This document shows positions 16,720-24,921 of a stretch of DNA of 64,000 bases, in pieces (within the stretch, counting starts at the first letter, position 1; every line of letters begins with the position of its first letter). The position numbers and the translations under genes are program-made. This DNA is from Mayfieldus sp038040285. GTDB lineage: Bacteria > Actinomycetota > Thermoleophilia > Solirubrobacterales > 70-9. The stretch is from positions 1-64,000 of the forward strand of contig JBBPIN010000003.1 of the NCBI GenBank assembly GCA_038040285.1, given 5' to 3'. Under the pieces are notes generated by a model. It saw only the letters and a list, made by a program, of their open reading frames with translations, made no database searches and was not told where the DNA came from.

Positions 16720-17540
16720 CGCGATCCCTCGCGCAGGGCTCGCATCGCCTCGGCGCGAAGCGCGCCGAACTCCGGCGTCGTGATCGCCGCGGCGCGGTCG
16801 GAGGCGCGCGGTGCGAGGGGAGTCAGCTCGGAGACCAGCCGCCCGGGTCGGGATGAGAGCACCGCCACGCGATCGCTCAGGTAGAGGGCCTCCTCGACGT
16901 CGTGGGTGACGAGGATCACCGTGCGCGGTTCGGTCGCCAGGGCCCCGGCAAGCCAGGCCTGCATCTCGCCGCGGGTGATCGCGTCGAGCGAGGCGAACGG
17001 CTCGTCGAGCAGCAGCACCGGCTTGCCGGCGATCAGCGTTCGCAGGAAGGCGACCCGCTGGCGCATCCCCCCCGACAGCTCCGAGGGTCGGCTGCGCTCG
17101 AACCCCTCCAGCCCAAAACGCTCGAATAGCTGCCCCGCTCGCCGGCGGGCTTCCGCCCTGCCGAGGCCACGGTTGCGCAGGGCGAGGGCGGCGTTGTCGA
17201 TCGCCGAGTACCAGGGGAGCAGCAGGTCGCGCTGGGGCAGGTAGGCGCACCGCGCGAGGCGCTCCGTCGGCTCGGCGGCCGTCCCGACCGCGATCGTCCC
17301 CACATCGGGCTCGCGCAGCCCCGCGATCAGCTCCAGCAGGGTCGACTTGCCGCAACCGGAGGGCCCGACGATCCCCAGCACCTCGTGCGGGGCGGCCCGC
17401 AAGCTGAGGCCGGCGAGGACCCGCAGCTGCGCAAACGCGTGATCGATCGCCGCGACGCGGACCTCTCCCGCGTCTGGCGGGGCGCCGTTCGTACCGATTG
17501 AAAGGGGCTCCTTGGTGGGAGCCCCGGTCCTGGTCAACAT
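16716..17540 (-). CDS. thiZ: Thiamine-precursor ABC transporter ATPase (ThiZ-like)
   Basis: A 274-aa ATPase of the SsuB/TauB/ThiZ class. Walker A GPSGCGKST is at about residue 58, the signature LSGGMRQRVAFLRTL at ~153, Walker B VLLLDEPFASLD at ~175 and the H-loop VILVTHDVEEALYLSD at ~210. It is the first gene of the operon. The 3' end of the TPP riboswitch supplies its Shine-Dalgarno (GGAGGG, 4 bases before ATG 17540), so TPP binding should directly hide the ribosome site. Confidence 0.88.
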   Translation of the reverse strand: MLTRTGAPTKEPLSIGTNGAPPDAGEVRVAAIDHAFAQLRVLAGLSLRAAPHEVLGIVGPSGCGKSTLLELIAGLREPDVGTIAVGTAAEPTERLARCAYLPQRDLLLPWYSAIDNAALALRNRGLGRAEARRRAGQLFERFGLEGFERSRPSELSGGMRQRVAFLRTLIAGKPVLLLDEPFASLDAITRGEMQAWLAGALATEPRTVILVTHDVEEALYLSDRVAVLSSRPGRLVSELTPLAPRASDRAAAITTPEFGALRAEAMRALREGSR

Positions 17541-17542
17541 GC

Positions 17543-17640
17543 TCCCTCCGCGCGCATTACCGCACAGGTTCTGAGGGTCAGCGCCGGGCGGCCTTCCGTG
17601 CCGGGGGCGCTATCTCAGCCCGCTTTCCCGCGAGCCCCCC
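17543..17640 (-). promoter_or_regulatory. TPP riboswitch (THI element)
   Basis: On the minus strand the conserved core is readable in order: GGGGGGCTCGCGGG, GGGCTGAGAT, a long P3-like GC stem, GACCCTCAGAACCTG, GCGGTAATGC, GCGGAGGGA. These match the TPP aptamer consensus (GGGG-C, CTGAGA, ACCC..GAACCTGA, GGATAATGC, GGGA). The final GGAGGG is also the SD of the thiZ start at 17540, which points to translational control. A covariance-model search would confirm the exact borders. Confidence 0.92.
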
Positions 17641-17765
17641 TGGGTTGTGTCTCCCAGTCTAGACCGACCAGGGCGGGGATATACGGGCGTTGTTACCCTT
17701 TCAGTTCGCTCCTGACCAAGGCAGTCGAGAAAGTCTTCAAAGGAGCGCACCCGGCGGAAAACTCA

Positions 17766-18683
17766 ATGGACCCGGCAATCATCGTCTTCGGACTGGGCAT
17801 CGGCGTGCTCGTCGGCATGACCGGGATGGGCGGCGGATCGCTGATGACCCCGATGCTGATCCTCGTCTTCGGGATCCAGCCGACCACCGCGATCGGCACC
17901 GACATCTTCTACTCGGCGATCACCAAGACCGTCGGTGCCTGGCGGCACTTCCGCATGAAGACGGTCAACCTGGGTCTCACCTTCTGGCTCGCGGCCGGCA
18001 GCGTTCCGGCCGCGACCCTCGGCGTCTGGGCGATCTCGATCCTCAAGGACCATCTGGGAGAGGACCAGCTCAACTCGGTCGTCTACGCGTTGCTCGGGGG
18101 CACGCTGCTGATGGTCGGGATCATCACCCTCGCCCGGGCGCTGATCCTCAGCAACCTGATCGAGGAGCGCGACGACTTCGAGATCCAGCGCCGCCACAAG
18201 ATCGCCGCTGTGACGATTGGCGCAACGACCGGCTTCGTGATCGGAATCACCTCGGCCGGCTCCGGAACAGTGATCGCGATCCTGCTGATCGCGGTCTTCC
18301 GGCTCACACCGCGCCGGGTGGTGGGGACCGACATCTTTCACGCCGCGATCCTGCTCTGGGCGGCGGGCCTCGCCCACTGGGTCGGCGGCAACGTCGACTT
18401 CTCGCTGGCCGCCAACATCCTGATCGGCTCGGTGCCCGGGGTGGTCATTGGCGCTGCGCTGTCGGGAAGGGCGCCGCAGGGGCTCCTGCGCACGGCGCTG
18501 GGCCTGGTGCTGGTCGGGTCCGGACTCGTCACGATCCAGAAGGGCGACCCGACCCTCTGGCCGATCGCTGCGGCCGTGGCCGCAGTCGGCTTCAGCTCGG
18601 TGCTGTGGGGGCCGCGCTGGTACCGCAGGCGCCAGCAGAGCCGCGAGGCCCGCAGGCTCGCCGAGGGCCTGGGGCCGGGTTGA
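17766..18683 (+). CDS. TauE/SafE-family sulfite exporter/permease
   Basis: A 305-aa membrane protein with about eight to nine helices and the family opening GIGVLVGMTGMGGGSLMTP. The related half-repeat is GFVIGITSAGSGTVIAILLI. Members export or import sulfite, sulfonates or other organosulfur anions. It is followed 28 bp later by an Rrf2 regulator, which supports a sulfur link. ATG 17766 is chosen as the first codon of the conserved region; AAGGAG at ~17740 is rather far away, so the start is somewhat uncertain. Confidence 0.85.
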   Translation: MDPAIIVFGLGIGVLVGMTGMGGGSLMTPMLILVFGIQPTTAIGTDIFYSAITKTVGAWRHFRMKTVNLGLTFWLAAGSVPAATLGVWAISILKDHLGEDQLNSVVYALLGGTLLMVGIITLARALILSNLIEERDDFEIQRRHKIAAVTIGATTGFVIGITSAGSGTVIAILLIAVFRLTPRRVVGTDIFHAAILLWAAGLAHWVGGNVDFSLAANILIGSVPGVVIGAALSGRAPQGLLRTALGLVLVGSGLVTIQKGDPTLWPIAAAVAAVGFSSVLWGPRWYRRRQQSREARRLAEGLGPG

Positions 18684-18711
18684 GCGGCTAGCGCCTGATT
18701 TACTTGCCGCC

Positions 18712-19167
18712 ATGCGTGTTTCAGCCAAGGCGGACTACGCGGTGCGCGCCGCAGCCGAGCTGGCCGCCGTCGAGGACGGCCCGGTGAAGGGCGAGCGTCT
18801 CGCGGAGGCCCAGGACATCCCGTTGCAGTTCCTCGAGCACATCCTGCTCGAGCTCAAGCACGCGGGCATCGTGCGGGCGCGACGCGGCGCCAAGGGTGGC
18901 TACTGGCTGGCCCGCCCGGCCGAGGAGATCACGATCGCCGACGTGATCCGCGCTGTCGAGGGGCCGATCGCCAACGTGCAGTCGGCGCCCCCAGAGTCGG
19001 TTCACTACCGGGGCAAGGCCGAGCACCTGGTGGAGGTCTGGATTGCGGTGCGGGCCAGCCTGCGCGCCGTACTCGAGCACACGACCCTCGCCGATCTCAC
19101 GACCGGCAAGCTGCCGAAGGCGGTCAAGCGCCTGGCCGCCTCCCCTGACGCCTGGGAACACCGTTAA
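18712..19167 (+). CDS. Rrf2-family transcriptional regulator
   Basis: A 151-aa winged-helix regulator. The DNA-binding part begins MRVSAKADYAVRAAAELA and has the typical recognition/wing segment VRARRGAKGGYWLARPAEEI. The three cysteines that bind Fe-S in IscR/NsrR are absent from residues ~85-110 (the region reads NVQSAPPESVHYRG). It is therefore more like CymR, which senses cysteine synthesis status. It lies next to the TauE/SafE gene. TTTACT 7 bases before ATG 18712 suggests a leaderless start. Confidence 0.85.
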   Translation: MRVSAKADYAVRAAAELAAVEDGPVKGERLAEAQDIPLQFLEHILLELKHAGIVRARRGAKGGYWLARPAEEITIADVIRAVEGPIANVQSAPPESVHYRGKAEHLVEVWIAVRASLRAVLEHTTLADLTTGKLPKAVKRLAASPDAWEHR

Positions 19168-19245
19168 TCGGTGTTCAGCCGGTGGGCGGGGGTGCGAGCT
19201 AGGGCTATGGGGTGGCTGGCTAGCGAGCGCCCCCGCCCGCCGGCT
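19156..19245. terminator. Two stacked hairpins between convergent genes
   Basis: GAACACCG (19156-19163), loop TTAAT, CGGTGTTC (19169-19176) encloses the Rrf2 stop codon. Next comes a long GC stem from AGCCGG + GGGCGGGGG (19177-19193) to CCCCCGCCC + CCGGCT (19230-19245). It lies between convergent gene ends and probably works in both directions. Confidence 0.65.
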
Positions 19246-19259
19246 CCAACGACTCCGAG

Positions 19260-19925
19260 CTAGGGTGGATCCCAGGGCCGCGACATCCAGCTGACGCAGG
19301 TCCAGCCGGGAGTCTCGGCGTCGGCCGCGTGCCAGCGCTCGCCCTGCTCGAAGACGCTCACCCCGCAGTTCACCGAGCGCACGTACCAGAGCCTTCCCGC
19401 CAGGTTGGGCCCGAAGTCGTCGCCGAGCAACGAGTCGAAGAGGAAGAAGCGCAGGAACAGGCCGTGGGTGACGATCAGCGGGCGCTGGCCACTGTACTCA
19501 CGCTCCAGCTCGTCCTTTAGCCTCCGCACCCGTCCGCGCACCTCTTCGAAGGTCTCTCCGCCATGCCAGGAGAAGTCGGGATCGTCGCCGTGCTCGGCCA
19601 TCCAGACCGACCAGCGGCGCAGCTTCTGCTCCTCGGCGCTCATCGAGGCGTAGTCGCGCGACTCGCGCAGCTCCGAGATGTAGGGCACTTCGTGCACGGC
19701 CATGCCGAGGGGTTCGCCGATCAACTCGGCCGTCTCCCTTGCCCTGCCCATCGGGCTGCTGATCAGGGCGGTGGGCTCGAGCGCCCGCAGCGCCTCCCCG
19801 GCGGCAAGCGACTGGCGGCGGCCGAGATCGGTGAGCCGGTCTCCCTGGTCGAGGGGAAGCGCCGCCAGCTCCGGATCCGCATTGGACACCGACTCGCCGT
19901 GGCGTACGAAGATCGCCCGCGTCAC
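19260..19925 (-). CDS. Histidine phosphatase (phosphoglycerate mutase-like) family protein
   Basis: A 221-aa branch-1 histidine phosphatase. The RHG motif is at the N-terminus (FVRHGESVSNADPEL, catalytic His about residue 8). Other catalytic-type residues are in SSPMGRARETAELIGE (Arg) and IVTHGLFLRFFLFD (second His). The short N-terminus and no 2,3-BPG-type insertion suggest a metabolite phosphatase such as a CobC/GpmB-like enzyme; the substrate cannot be read from sequence. GTG 19925 overlaps the stop of the VWA gene as GTGA. The cluster order on the minus strand is MoxR, VWA, phosphatase. Confidence 0.8.
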   Translation of the reverse strand: MTRAIFVRHGESVSNADPELAALPLDQGDRLTDLGRRQSLAAGEALRALEPTALISSPMGRARETAELIGEPLGMAVHEVPYISELRESRDYASMSAEEQKLRRWSVWMAEHGDDPDFSWHGGETFEEVRGRVRRLKDELEREYSGQRPLIVTHGLFLRFFLFDSLLGDDFGPNLAGRLWYVRSVNCGVSVFEQGERWHAADAETPGWTCVSWMSRPWDPP

Positions 19926-21322
19926 TCGGCCGCTTGCACGCCGCCGGCGACCACGTTGACGAACGACTCCAGGTGCCGGGTCGTCCAGCACTCGAAGGCG
20001 CCGTCGCAGTAGGGCTGGTAGGCGGACATCACCGAGTCGCCGTAGTTCCAGTACAGCTTCGGCTCCGGGTTTAGCCAGAACATGCGTCCGGCACGCTCCG
20101 CGACCTGGGCGAAGGCATCGGCATGGGGCTCGCGGCCGTTGGTGCGCGCGTCGCCCAGCACGATCACGGTCGAACGCGGGTCAAGCTCGTCGGAGATCTC
20201 GCCCAGGAACTCGAGCCAGACCCGCCCGTAGTCGGTGTAGCCGGAGACGTCGGCGACCCCTCCCTCGCTCGATATCCGCCGCGAGATGTTCAGAAAGTCG
20301 CGCTCGTGCTCGAAGATCTCGGTCACCTCGGAGATCCGCTCGATGAACACGAAGCTGCGCAGCTTGCGGAAGGAGTCGTGCAGCGCGTGCAGGACCGACA
20401 GGAAGAAGACGCTGGCCGAGGTGACCGAGGTCGAGACGTCGCAGAGGACGTAGATCTCGGGCCGCCGCGGACGCTTCGGCCGGTAGCGGAGGCGCAGCGG
20501 CACGCCGCCGGTTTCCAGCGAGGCGCGCATCGTGCGCCGCACGTCTACCACCCGACCACGGCGTCGGCCTCGCTGTTCGTGGCCGAGCGTCGCCAGGCGC
20601 CGTTTCATCTGCGCGACCGCGCGATGCACGGCGGCGAGGTCCTGGGCGGGACTGGTGGGCAGCGCCCGGTCCAGCTCGGCGAGCGGACGGGAGGGGGGAA
20701 GCGCCTCGGTGCGCTCGATCAGCGCCCGTTCCAGCTCGCGCCGCAGGTGACGCTCGAAGCGGTTGAGCTGCTCGCGGTCGATCTCCAATTGCCGGCCGTC
20801 CTCGTCTTCGGGTTGAGCGCCGGCCGAGAGGCCGAGCGTGCGGCGGATCCGCTGCACGTCGACCCCGATCACGCCGGAGCCCTCGCCTTGCCGGCCGAAG
20901 GCGGCGATCGCCAGCCGCGCCAGATCGCGCATGTCTCCGTCGTTGCCCTCCACGATCGCCTGTCGCACCGAGTCGCGCAGCTCGTCGATGTCGAGTCGTT
21001 CGCCGCCTTGGTGGCGCTGCTCGCCCTCTCCGATCCCCCGCTGTACCGCCTCGGCCTCGGCGGCGCGGAAGAAATAGCGGTCGAACAGCAGCTCGAAGAC
21101 GCGGCGGTCCTCCTGCGATTTTGCGATCGTGGCCGCCAGCGCCTCGCGAAAGTCGTCGTGGACGGCCCACGGCACCTGATCGAGCGCCGCGAAGGCGTCG
21201 AGGATCTCCGAGGTGCCGACAGCCACGCCTTCGCGCCTGAGTTCTTCGCAGAAGACCAAGAGCTTGGCCGCGAGCCCGTCGGGGCCGCTCTCGAGCTTCT
21301 GTCCGTAGGGAGAGCCGTTCAT
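19922..21322 (-). CDS. VWA-domain protein (CoxE-like)
   Basis: A 466-aa protein with a C-terminal von Willebrand A domain. The metal-ion site appears as YVLCDVSTSVTSAS (D-x-S-x-S), with later IVLGDARTNGREP. The N-terminal ~220 residues are helical and charged, typical of CoxE-type proteins. These work with MoxR AAA+ ATPases as chaperone pairs that mature metal enzymes or modify surface proteins. The MoxR partner is just upstream. ATG 21322 is chosen; a GTG at 21331 lies inside the heptamer repeat. No obvious client enzyme is in the window. Confidence 0.82.
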   Translation of the reverse strand: MNGSPYGQKLESGPDGLAAKLLVFCEELRREGVAVGTSEILDAFAALDQVPWAVHDDFREALAATIAKSQEDRRVFELLFDRYFFRAAEAEAVQRGIGEGEQRHQGGERLDIDELRDSVRQAIVEGNDGDMRDLARLAIAAFGRQGEGSGVIGVDVQRIRRTLGLSAGAQPEDEDGRQLEIDREQLNRFERHLRRELERALIERTEALPPSRPLAELDRALPTSPAQDLAAVHRAVAQMKRRLATLGHEQRGRRRGRVVDVRRTMRASLETGGVPLRLRYRPKRPRRPEIYVLCDVSTSVTSASVFFLSVLHALHDSFRKLRSFVFIERISEVTEIFEHERDFLNISRRISSEGGVADVSGYTDYGRVWLEFLGEISDELDPRSTVIVLGDARTNGREPHADAFAQVAERAGRMFWLNPEPKLYWNYGDSVMSAYQPYCDGAFECWTTRHLESFVNVVAGGVQAAE

Positions 21323-21326
21323 GTTC

Positions 21327-21395
21327 GTCACTCGTCACTCGTCATTTGTCATTCGAGGGTATGGAGCAAGCCCCGAATGACGAATGACGAATTAC
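21327..21395. repeat. Heptamer-armed inverted repeat, copy D
   Basis: Left units are GTCACTC, GTCACTC, GTCATTT, GTCATTC (21327-21354). Right units are GAATGAC, GAATGAC, GAATTAC (21375-21395). The ~20-base loop contains GCAAGCCCC. It fills the gap between the VWA start and the MoxR stop. Confidence 0.75.
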
Positions 21396-22285
21396 GAACT
21401 GGCCACCTTCTGCTCCTCGAGCTTCACGCCCACCCGCTCCGACACAACGTCAATGTCGGTCCTGTGCTTCACCAGAATCGACATCGAACGCTCGAAGGTC
21501 TCGCGATCGATGTCCTCGGCACCCATCAGCAGCAGGGTGCGCGCCCAGTCGATCGACTCGGCGATCGACGGCGGCTTCTTGAGGTCGAGCTGGCGGATCA
21601 TGTGCACGACCTCGACCAGGCGCCGCGCCAGGTTCTCGTCGATCTCGGGTGTGTGCAGACGCACGATCTCCATCTCGCGATCGAGCTCGGGGTAGTCGAG
21701 CCACAGGTACAGGCAGCGCCGCTTCAGCGCCTCGGTCAGCTCGCGCGAGTTGTTGGAGGTCAGCACGACGATCGGCATCGTGCGCGCCGAGATCTGGCCC
21801 AGCTCGGGGATCGAGATCTGAAAGTCGGAGAGCAGCTCGAGCAGCATCGCCTCGAACTCCTGGTCGGTCTTGTCGACCTCGTCGATCAGCAGCACGACAG
21901 GGTCCGGGGAGGAGATCGCGGTCATCAGCGGGCGTGGGAGCAGGAACTCCTCGCCGAAGATGTCCTCGTGCACGGCCTCCCAGCCCGCCTCCTCGCCGGC
22001 CTGGATACGCAGCAGTTGCTTTCGGTAGTTCCACTCATACAGCGCCTTTGCCTCGTCGAGGCCCTCGTAGCACTGCAGCCGCACCAGTTCGCGGCCGCTG
22101 GCTCGGGACAGCGCCTTCGCAAGCTCGGTCTTGCCGACCCCGGCTGGGCCCTCGACCAGGACCGGCTTGCCGAGCCGCTGGGCCAGGAATGACACCAGGG
22201 CGGCTGGCTCATCGGCGAGGTAGGAGACGCGCGCCAGCGCTTCCTTTACCTCCTCCACCGAGGCGGGTGTCGGCTGCTCGGCCAT
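21392..22285 (-). CDS. MoxR-family AAA+ ATPase
   Basis: A 297-aa AAA+ chaperone-like ATPase. Walker A is VEGPAGVGKTELAKAL (about residues 37-52), Walker B is VVLLIDEVDKTDQEFEA, sensor 1 is VVLTSNNSRELTEAL, and the Arg-finger region is LKRRCLYLWLDYPE. Of the MoxR subgroups it resembles the CoxD-type that pairs with a CoxE-like VWA protein, which is the next gene. TATCCT at 22299-22294 (minus strand) is 8 bases before ATG 22285, with no SD, so a leaderless start is likely. Confidence 0.88.
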   Translation of the reverse strand: MAEQPTPASVEEVKEALARVSYLADEPAALVSFLAQRLGKPVLVEGPAGVGKTELAKALSRASGRELVRLQCYEGLDEAKALYEWNYRKQLLRIQAGEEAGWEAVHEDIFGEEFLLPRPLMTAISSPDPVVLLIDEVDKTDQEFEAMLLELLSDFQISIPELGQISARTMPIVVLTSNNSRELTEALKRRCLYLWLDYPELDREMEIVRLHTPEIDENLARRLVEVVHMIRQLDLKKPPSIAESIDWARTLLLMGAEDIDRETFERSMSILVKHRTDIDVVSERVGVKLEEQKVASS

Positions 22286-22337
22286 CGAGGGCAAGGATAC
22301 CCGCCGCCTCAGGGCGCCCGGCGGCGATAATCGGCCG

Positions 22338-22601
22338 GTGTCGGCCCTGCTCGTCGCAGCCTCGACGCTCGTCCCCGCGCTGCTCGGGGCCCTGCCGCGC
22401 AACTTCGGCCCCTACGCGTCGCTGATGCTGCTCGGCTTCGTGTTCGGCATCTTCGGACACATCGCGCGGTCGCGATGGTTGGTCACGATCGGGCTGCTCC
22501 TGATCGTCATTGGCGCTTTTTTGTTGCCGTTGGCCCTAAAAGCGACTACCAACGACGATCCGCCGCCGCCGCCCCGGGTACCCGCCGGTATCGCCGGCTA
22601 G
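22338..22601 (+). CDS. Small membrane protein
   Basis: An 87-aa protein with two to three hydrophobic helices (about residues 3-18, 24-43, 46-68) and a Pro-rich tail (DDPPPPPRVP). GATAAT at 22326-22331 is 6 bases before GTG 22338 with no SD, a clear leaderless arrangement. No family is recognised. It is divergent from the MoxR gene, and the two promoters share a short intergenic region. Confidence 0.6.
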   Translation: MSALLVAASTLVPALLGALPRNFGPYASLMLLGFVFGIFGHIARSRWLVTIGLLLIVIGAFLLPLALKATTNDDPPPPPRVPAGIAG

Positions 22602-22664
22602 CATTGCGGCGGGCGGTGAAGGCATCGATCGCCGGCAGGCCCGGGCAGGTTGAAGACGACTCGA

Positions 22665-24911
22665 ATGACACGAAACGCCGCTGGCGCCCGGGCGATCGCG
22701 TCGGCCGCGATCGCAGCTGCGGTGCTCGCGGGCAGTGCCGCCGCGCGCACCGGCCACAAACACCCCGGCCACCATCATCCGCATCAGGGTCAGGAGCAGA
22801 GCGGGCCGATCGGCGGCTCCAAGCACGGACCGTCGGCCCGCTTCTCGCGGCGCGGGATCGCCGCCAGCGGCGCCTGGCGTGGCTACGTCCTCGACAGTCC
22901 AGGTCCGGAGGTCAATCCGGCCAGCGTCGACGTGCAGAACACCAAGGCCGGAAACACGGTCGACAACCCGGCCGGGCTCAGCGCAGCCGACGGCAGCGTC
23001 ACAACGTTCAACTCCACGGGCCCGAACGGTCCCTACGAGGTGGTCGACCTTGGCCGGCTCACCGGGGGGCGCATAGAGATCGGCGTGGCCGCAAACACCG
23101 GCACTCCAATCCAACTCGCATACAGCGAGGCGCGGCGCTTCCTTGGTCCTGGCGGCGACGTCGATCACGGCTCGCAGGGCCGCAGCGACGACCCCTCGAC
23201 TCGCTCCGACATCGTTCCCGGCACGCCCGGCAACTACACGCTGGGCGGGGTGCGCGGCGCGGAGCGCTACATCTATATCCAGTTGGCCGGGGCAGGCAAC
23301 GCGCAGATCGACTACATCCGTGTCGAGGTGACCCACCTGCGCCCCGCGGCCGGCCACTACGTCGGGCACTTCCTCTCCAGCGACGACCTGCTGAACCGGA
23401 TCTGGTACGCGGGCGCATACACCCTCAACGTCGATACCTACGGCGACCCGGCGCGCGGCAACAACTTCGCGGTCACCGATGGCGCCAAGCACGACCGTCT
23501 GGTCTGGCTGGGCGACTTACCGATCGAGAGCTTGGCCGGCTTCTACACGGTCCGTGAGCTGCCGATCTACCTGCGCCGCTCGATCCAGATGTTCACCTGC
23601 CAGCAGGTCCACGGCGGCTTCATTCCCCAGGTGTCGGAGGTCAACGTGCAGTGCCGCGAGCCCGGACCCGCAAACGGCCCCCCACCGTCCGCTTTCGGAA
23701 TCTGCACCTGCGTCACCGCGCAGCGGCTTCCCTCCTACACGGCCTGGTTCGTGGTCGGCGCCGCGCAGTACTACCGGATGACCGCAGACCCGAGGGTGGC
23801 CGGGTGGCTGCCGGTCGTCCAGCGAGCGATCCGCTACTTCCAGAAGGGAATCGGCCCGCGGGGGCTGTTCGTGACCCAGCAGGGTGAGCTCAACTGGCAC
23901 CCGCCCGACTTGGCGGCCGGGGAGGACGCCGACACCAACTCGGTCTGGGTTCGCGCCCTGCAGAGCGCGTCCACCCTCGAGAAGGAGCTGGGCAACCCCC
24001 ACCTCGGAAGGCGCTACGCCGGGATGTCCAGGCGGCTGGCCGCCGCGATCCGCGCGGCGCTTTTCGATCCCTCGGTCGGGGCGCTGCGCCTAAACACCGC
24101 CGACCCGACCGGGAACCACACCCAGGACGCCAACGTGCAGGCCATTCTCGCCGGCGTTCTTCGCGGGCCGGCCGCCGGCTCGGCGCTCAACTTCCTCGGC
24201 GGCACACTGGCGACCCCCTTTGGAACCGCGACCGGCCAGTTCGACAACGACCCTTATATGGGTCGATATATCTCGCCCTTCGAGTCCGGCTGGGAGGTGC
24301 TGGCGCGCCTTCAGTACTACCAAACCGGCGAGGCGCTCGGTCTGATTCGCCGGCTCTGGGGCCACATGGTCTTCAGCGATCCGGGCGACACGCTGTGGGA
24401 GAAGATGACCGTCGCCGGGGGAGTGTCCCCCTACCAGAGCGCCAATCCGAACGGTTCGCCGATCATCGAGGACTCCAGATCGGGTGAGACCTCGCTCGCG
24501 CACGGCTGGAGCGCCGGACCGACCGCGGCGCTCTCCGCCTATGTGCTGGGGATGCGACCGGCGAGCCCGGGCTGGAAGACCTGGCTGGTCGAGCCCCAGC
24601 CAGGCGACCTCAAGTTCGCCCAGGGCTCGGTGGGCACCCCGGTGGGCAAGCTCGGAGTCCGTTGGGAGCGCGACATGGTCCGGCGACACTCGTTCCGGAT
24701 AACGGTGAAGGCGCCGCATGGCGCCACCGGCACCGTCGCGGTGCCGCTGCTCGGCGCCAAGCGCACGATCGGTCGCGACGGTCGCATCGTCTGGGCCCAC
24801 GGCCACCCGGTCGGCGGCGCCAGGGCGCGCCGGGCGGGGAACTATGTGCGTTTCGATGAGCCGGAGCCCGGCGTTCACACCTACGCCTGGGCGGTGGGTA
24901 AGAAGAAATAG
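22665..24911 (+). CDS. Secreted alpha-L-rhamnosidase-like glycoside hydrolase (GH78 type)
   Basis: A ~748-aa exported enzyme. A Tat/Sec-like signal (basic start, then ASAAIAAAVLAGSAAA) is followed by a His/Gly-rich stretch (HKHPGHHHPH). A beta-sandwich region (~75-225) and a six-hairpin catalytic domain (~230-620) with GDLPIESLAGFYTVRELP and SPFESGWEVLARLQYY follow. The C-terminal domain (LVEPQPGDLKFAQGSVGTP...) is the usual GH78 closing domain. General acid/base candidates in GH78 are Glu residues in the barrel; I cannot assign them surely. The start is ATG 22665 or TTG 22650. The substrate is likely a rhamnose-containing glycan. Confidence 0.8.
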   Translation: MTRNAAGARAIASAAIAAAVLAGSAAARTGHKHPGHHHPHQGQEQSGPIGGSKHGPSARFSRRGIAASGAWRGYVLDSPGPEVNPASVDVQNTKAGNTVDNPAGLSAADGSVTTFNSTGPNGPYEVVDLGRLTGGRIEIGVAANTGTPIQLAYSEARRFLGPGGDVDHGSQGRSDDPSTRSDIVPGTPGNYTLGGVRGAERYIYIQLAGAGNAQIDYIRVEVTHLRPAAGHYVGHFLSSDDLLNRIWYAGAYTLNVDTYGDPARGNNFAVTDGAKHDRLVWLGDLPIESLAGFYTVRELPIYLRRSIQMFTCQQVHGGFIPQVSEVNVQCREPGPANGPPPSAFGICTCVTAQRLPSYTAWFVVGAAQYYRMTADPRVAGWLPVVQRAIRYFQKGIGPRGLFVTQQGELNWHPPDLAAGEDADTNSVWVRALQSASTLEKELGNPHLGRRYAGMSRRLAAAIRAALFDPSVGALRLNTADPTGNHTQDANVQAILAGVLRGPAAGSALNFLGGTLATPFGTATGQFDNDPYMGRYISPFESGWEVLARLQYYQTGEALGLIRRLWGHMVFSDPGDTLWEKMTVAGGVSPYQSANPNGSPIIEDSRSGETSLAHGWSAGPTAALSAYVLGMRPASPGWKTWLVEPQPGDLKFAQGSVGTPVGKLGVRWERDMVRRHSFRITVKAPHGATGTVAVPLLGAKRTIGRDGRIVWAHGHPVGGARARRAGNYVRFDEPEPGVHTYAWAVGKKK

Positions 24912-24921
24912 GCTTGCGGGC

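Noticed and set aside
15967..17355. A 462-codon frame as one long permease gene
   Set aside because: The first ~210 codons lie out of frame inside the ATPase gene. The true permease starts at 16719 with an ATGA overlap.
20123..22192. A 689-codon open frame on the plus strand
   Set aside because: It is antisense to the VWA and MoxR genes, which have clear motifs. Its sequence is rich in Gln/Arg/Ala/His without domains; long antisense frames are common in GC-rich DNA.
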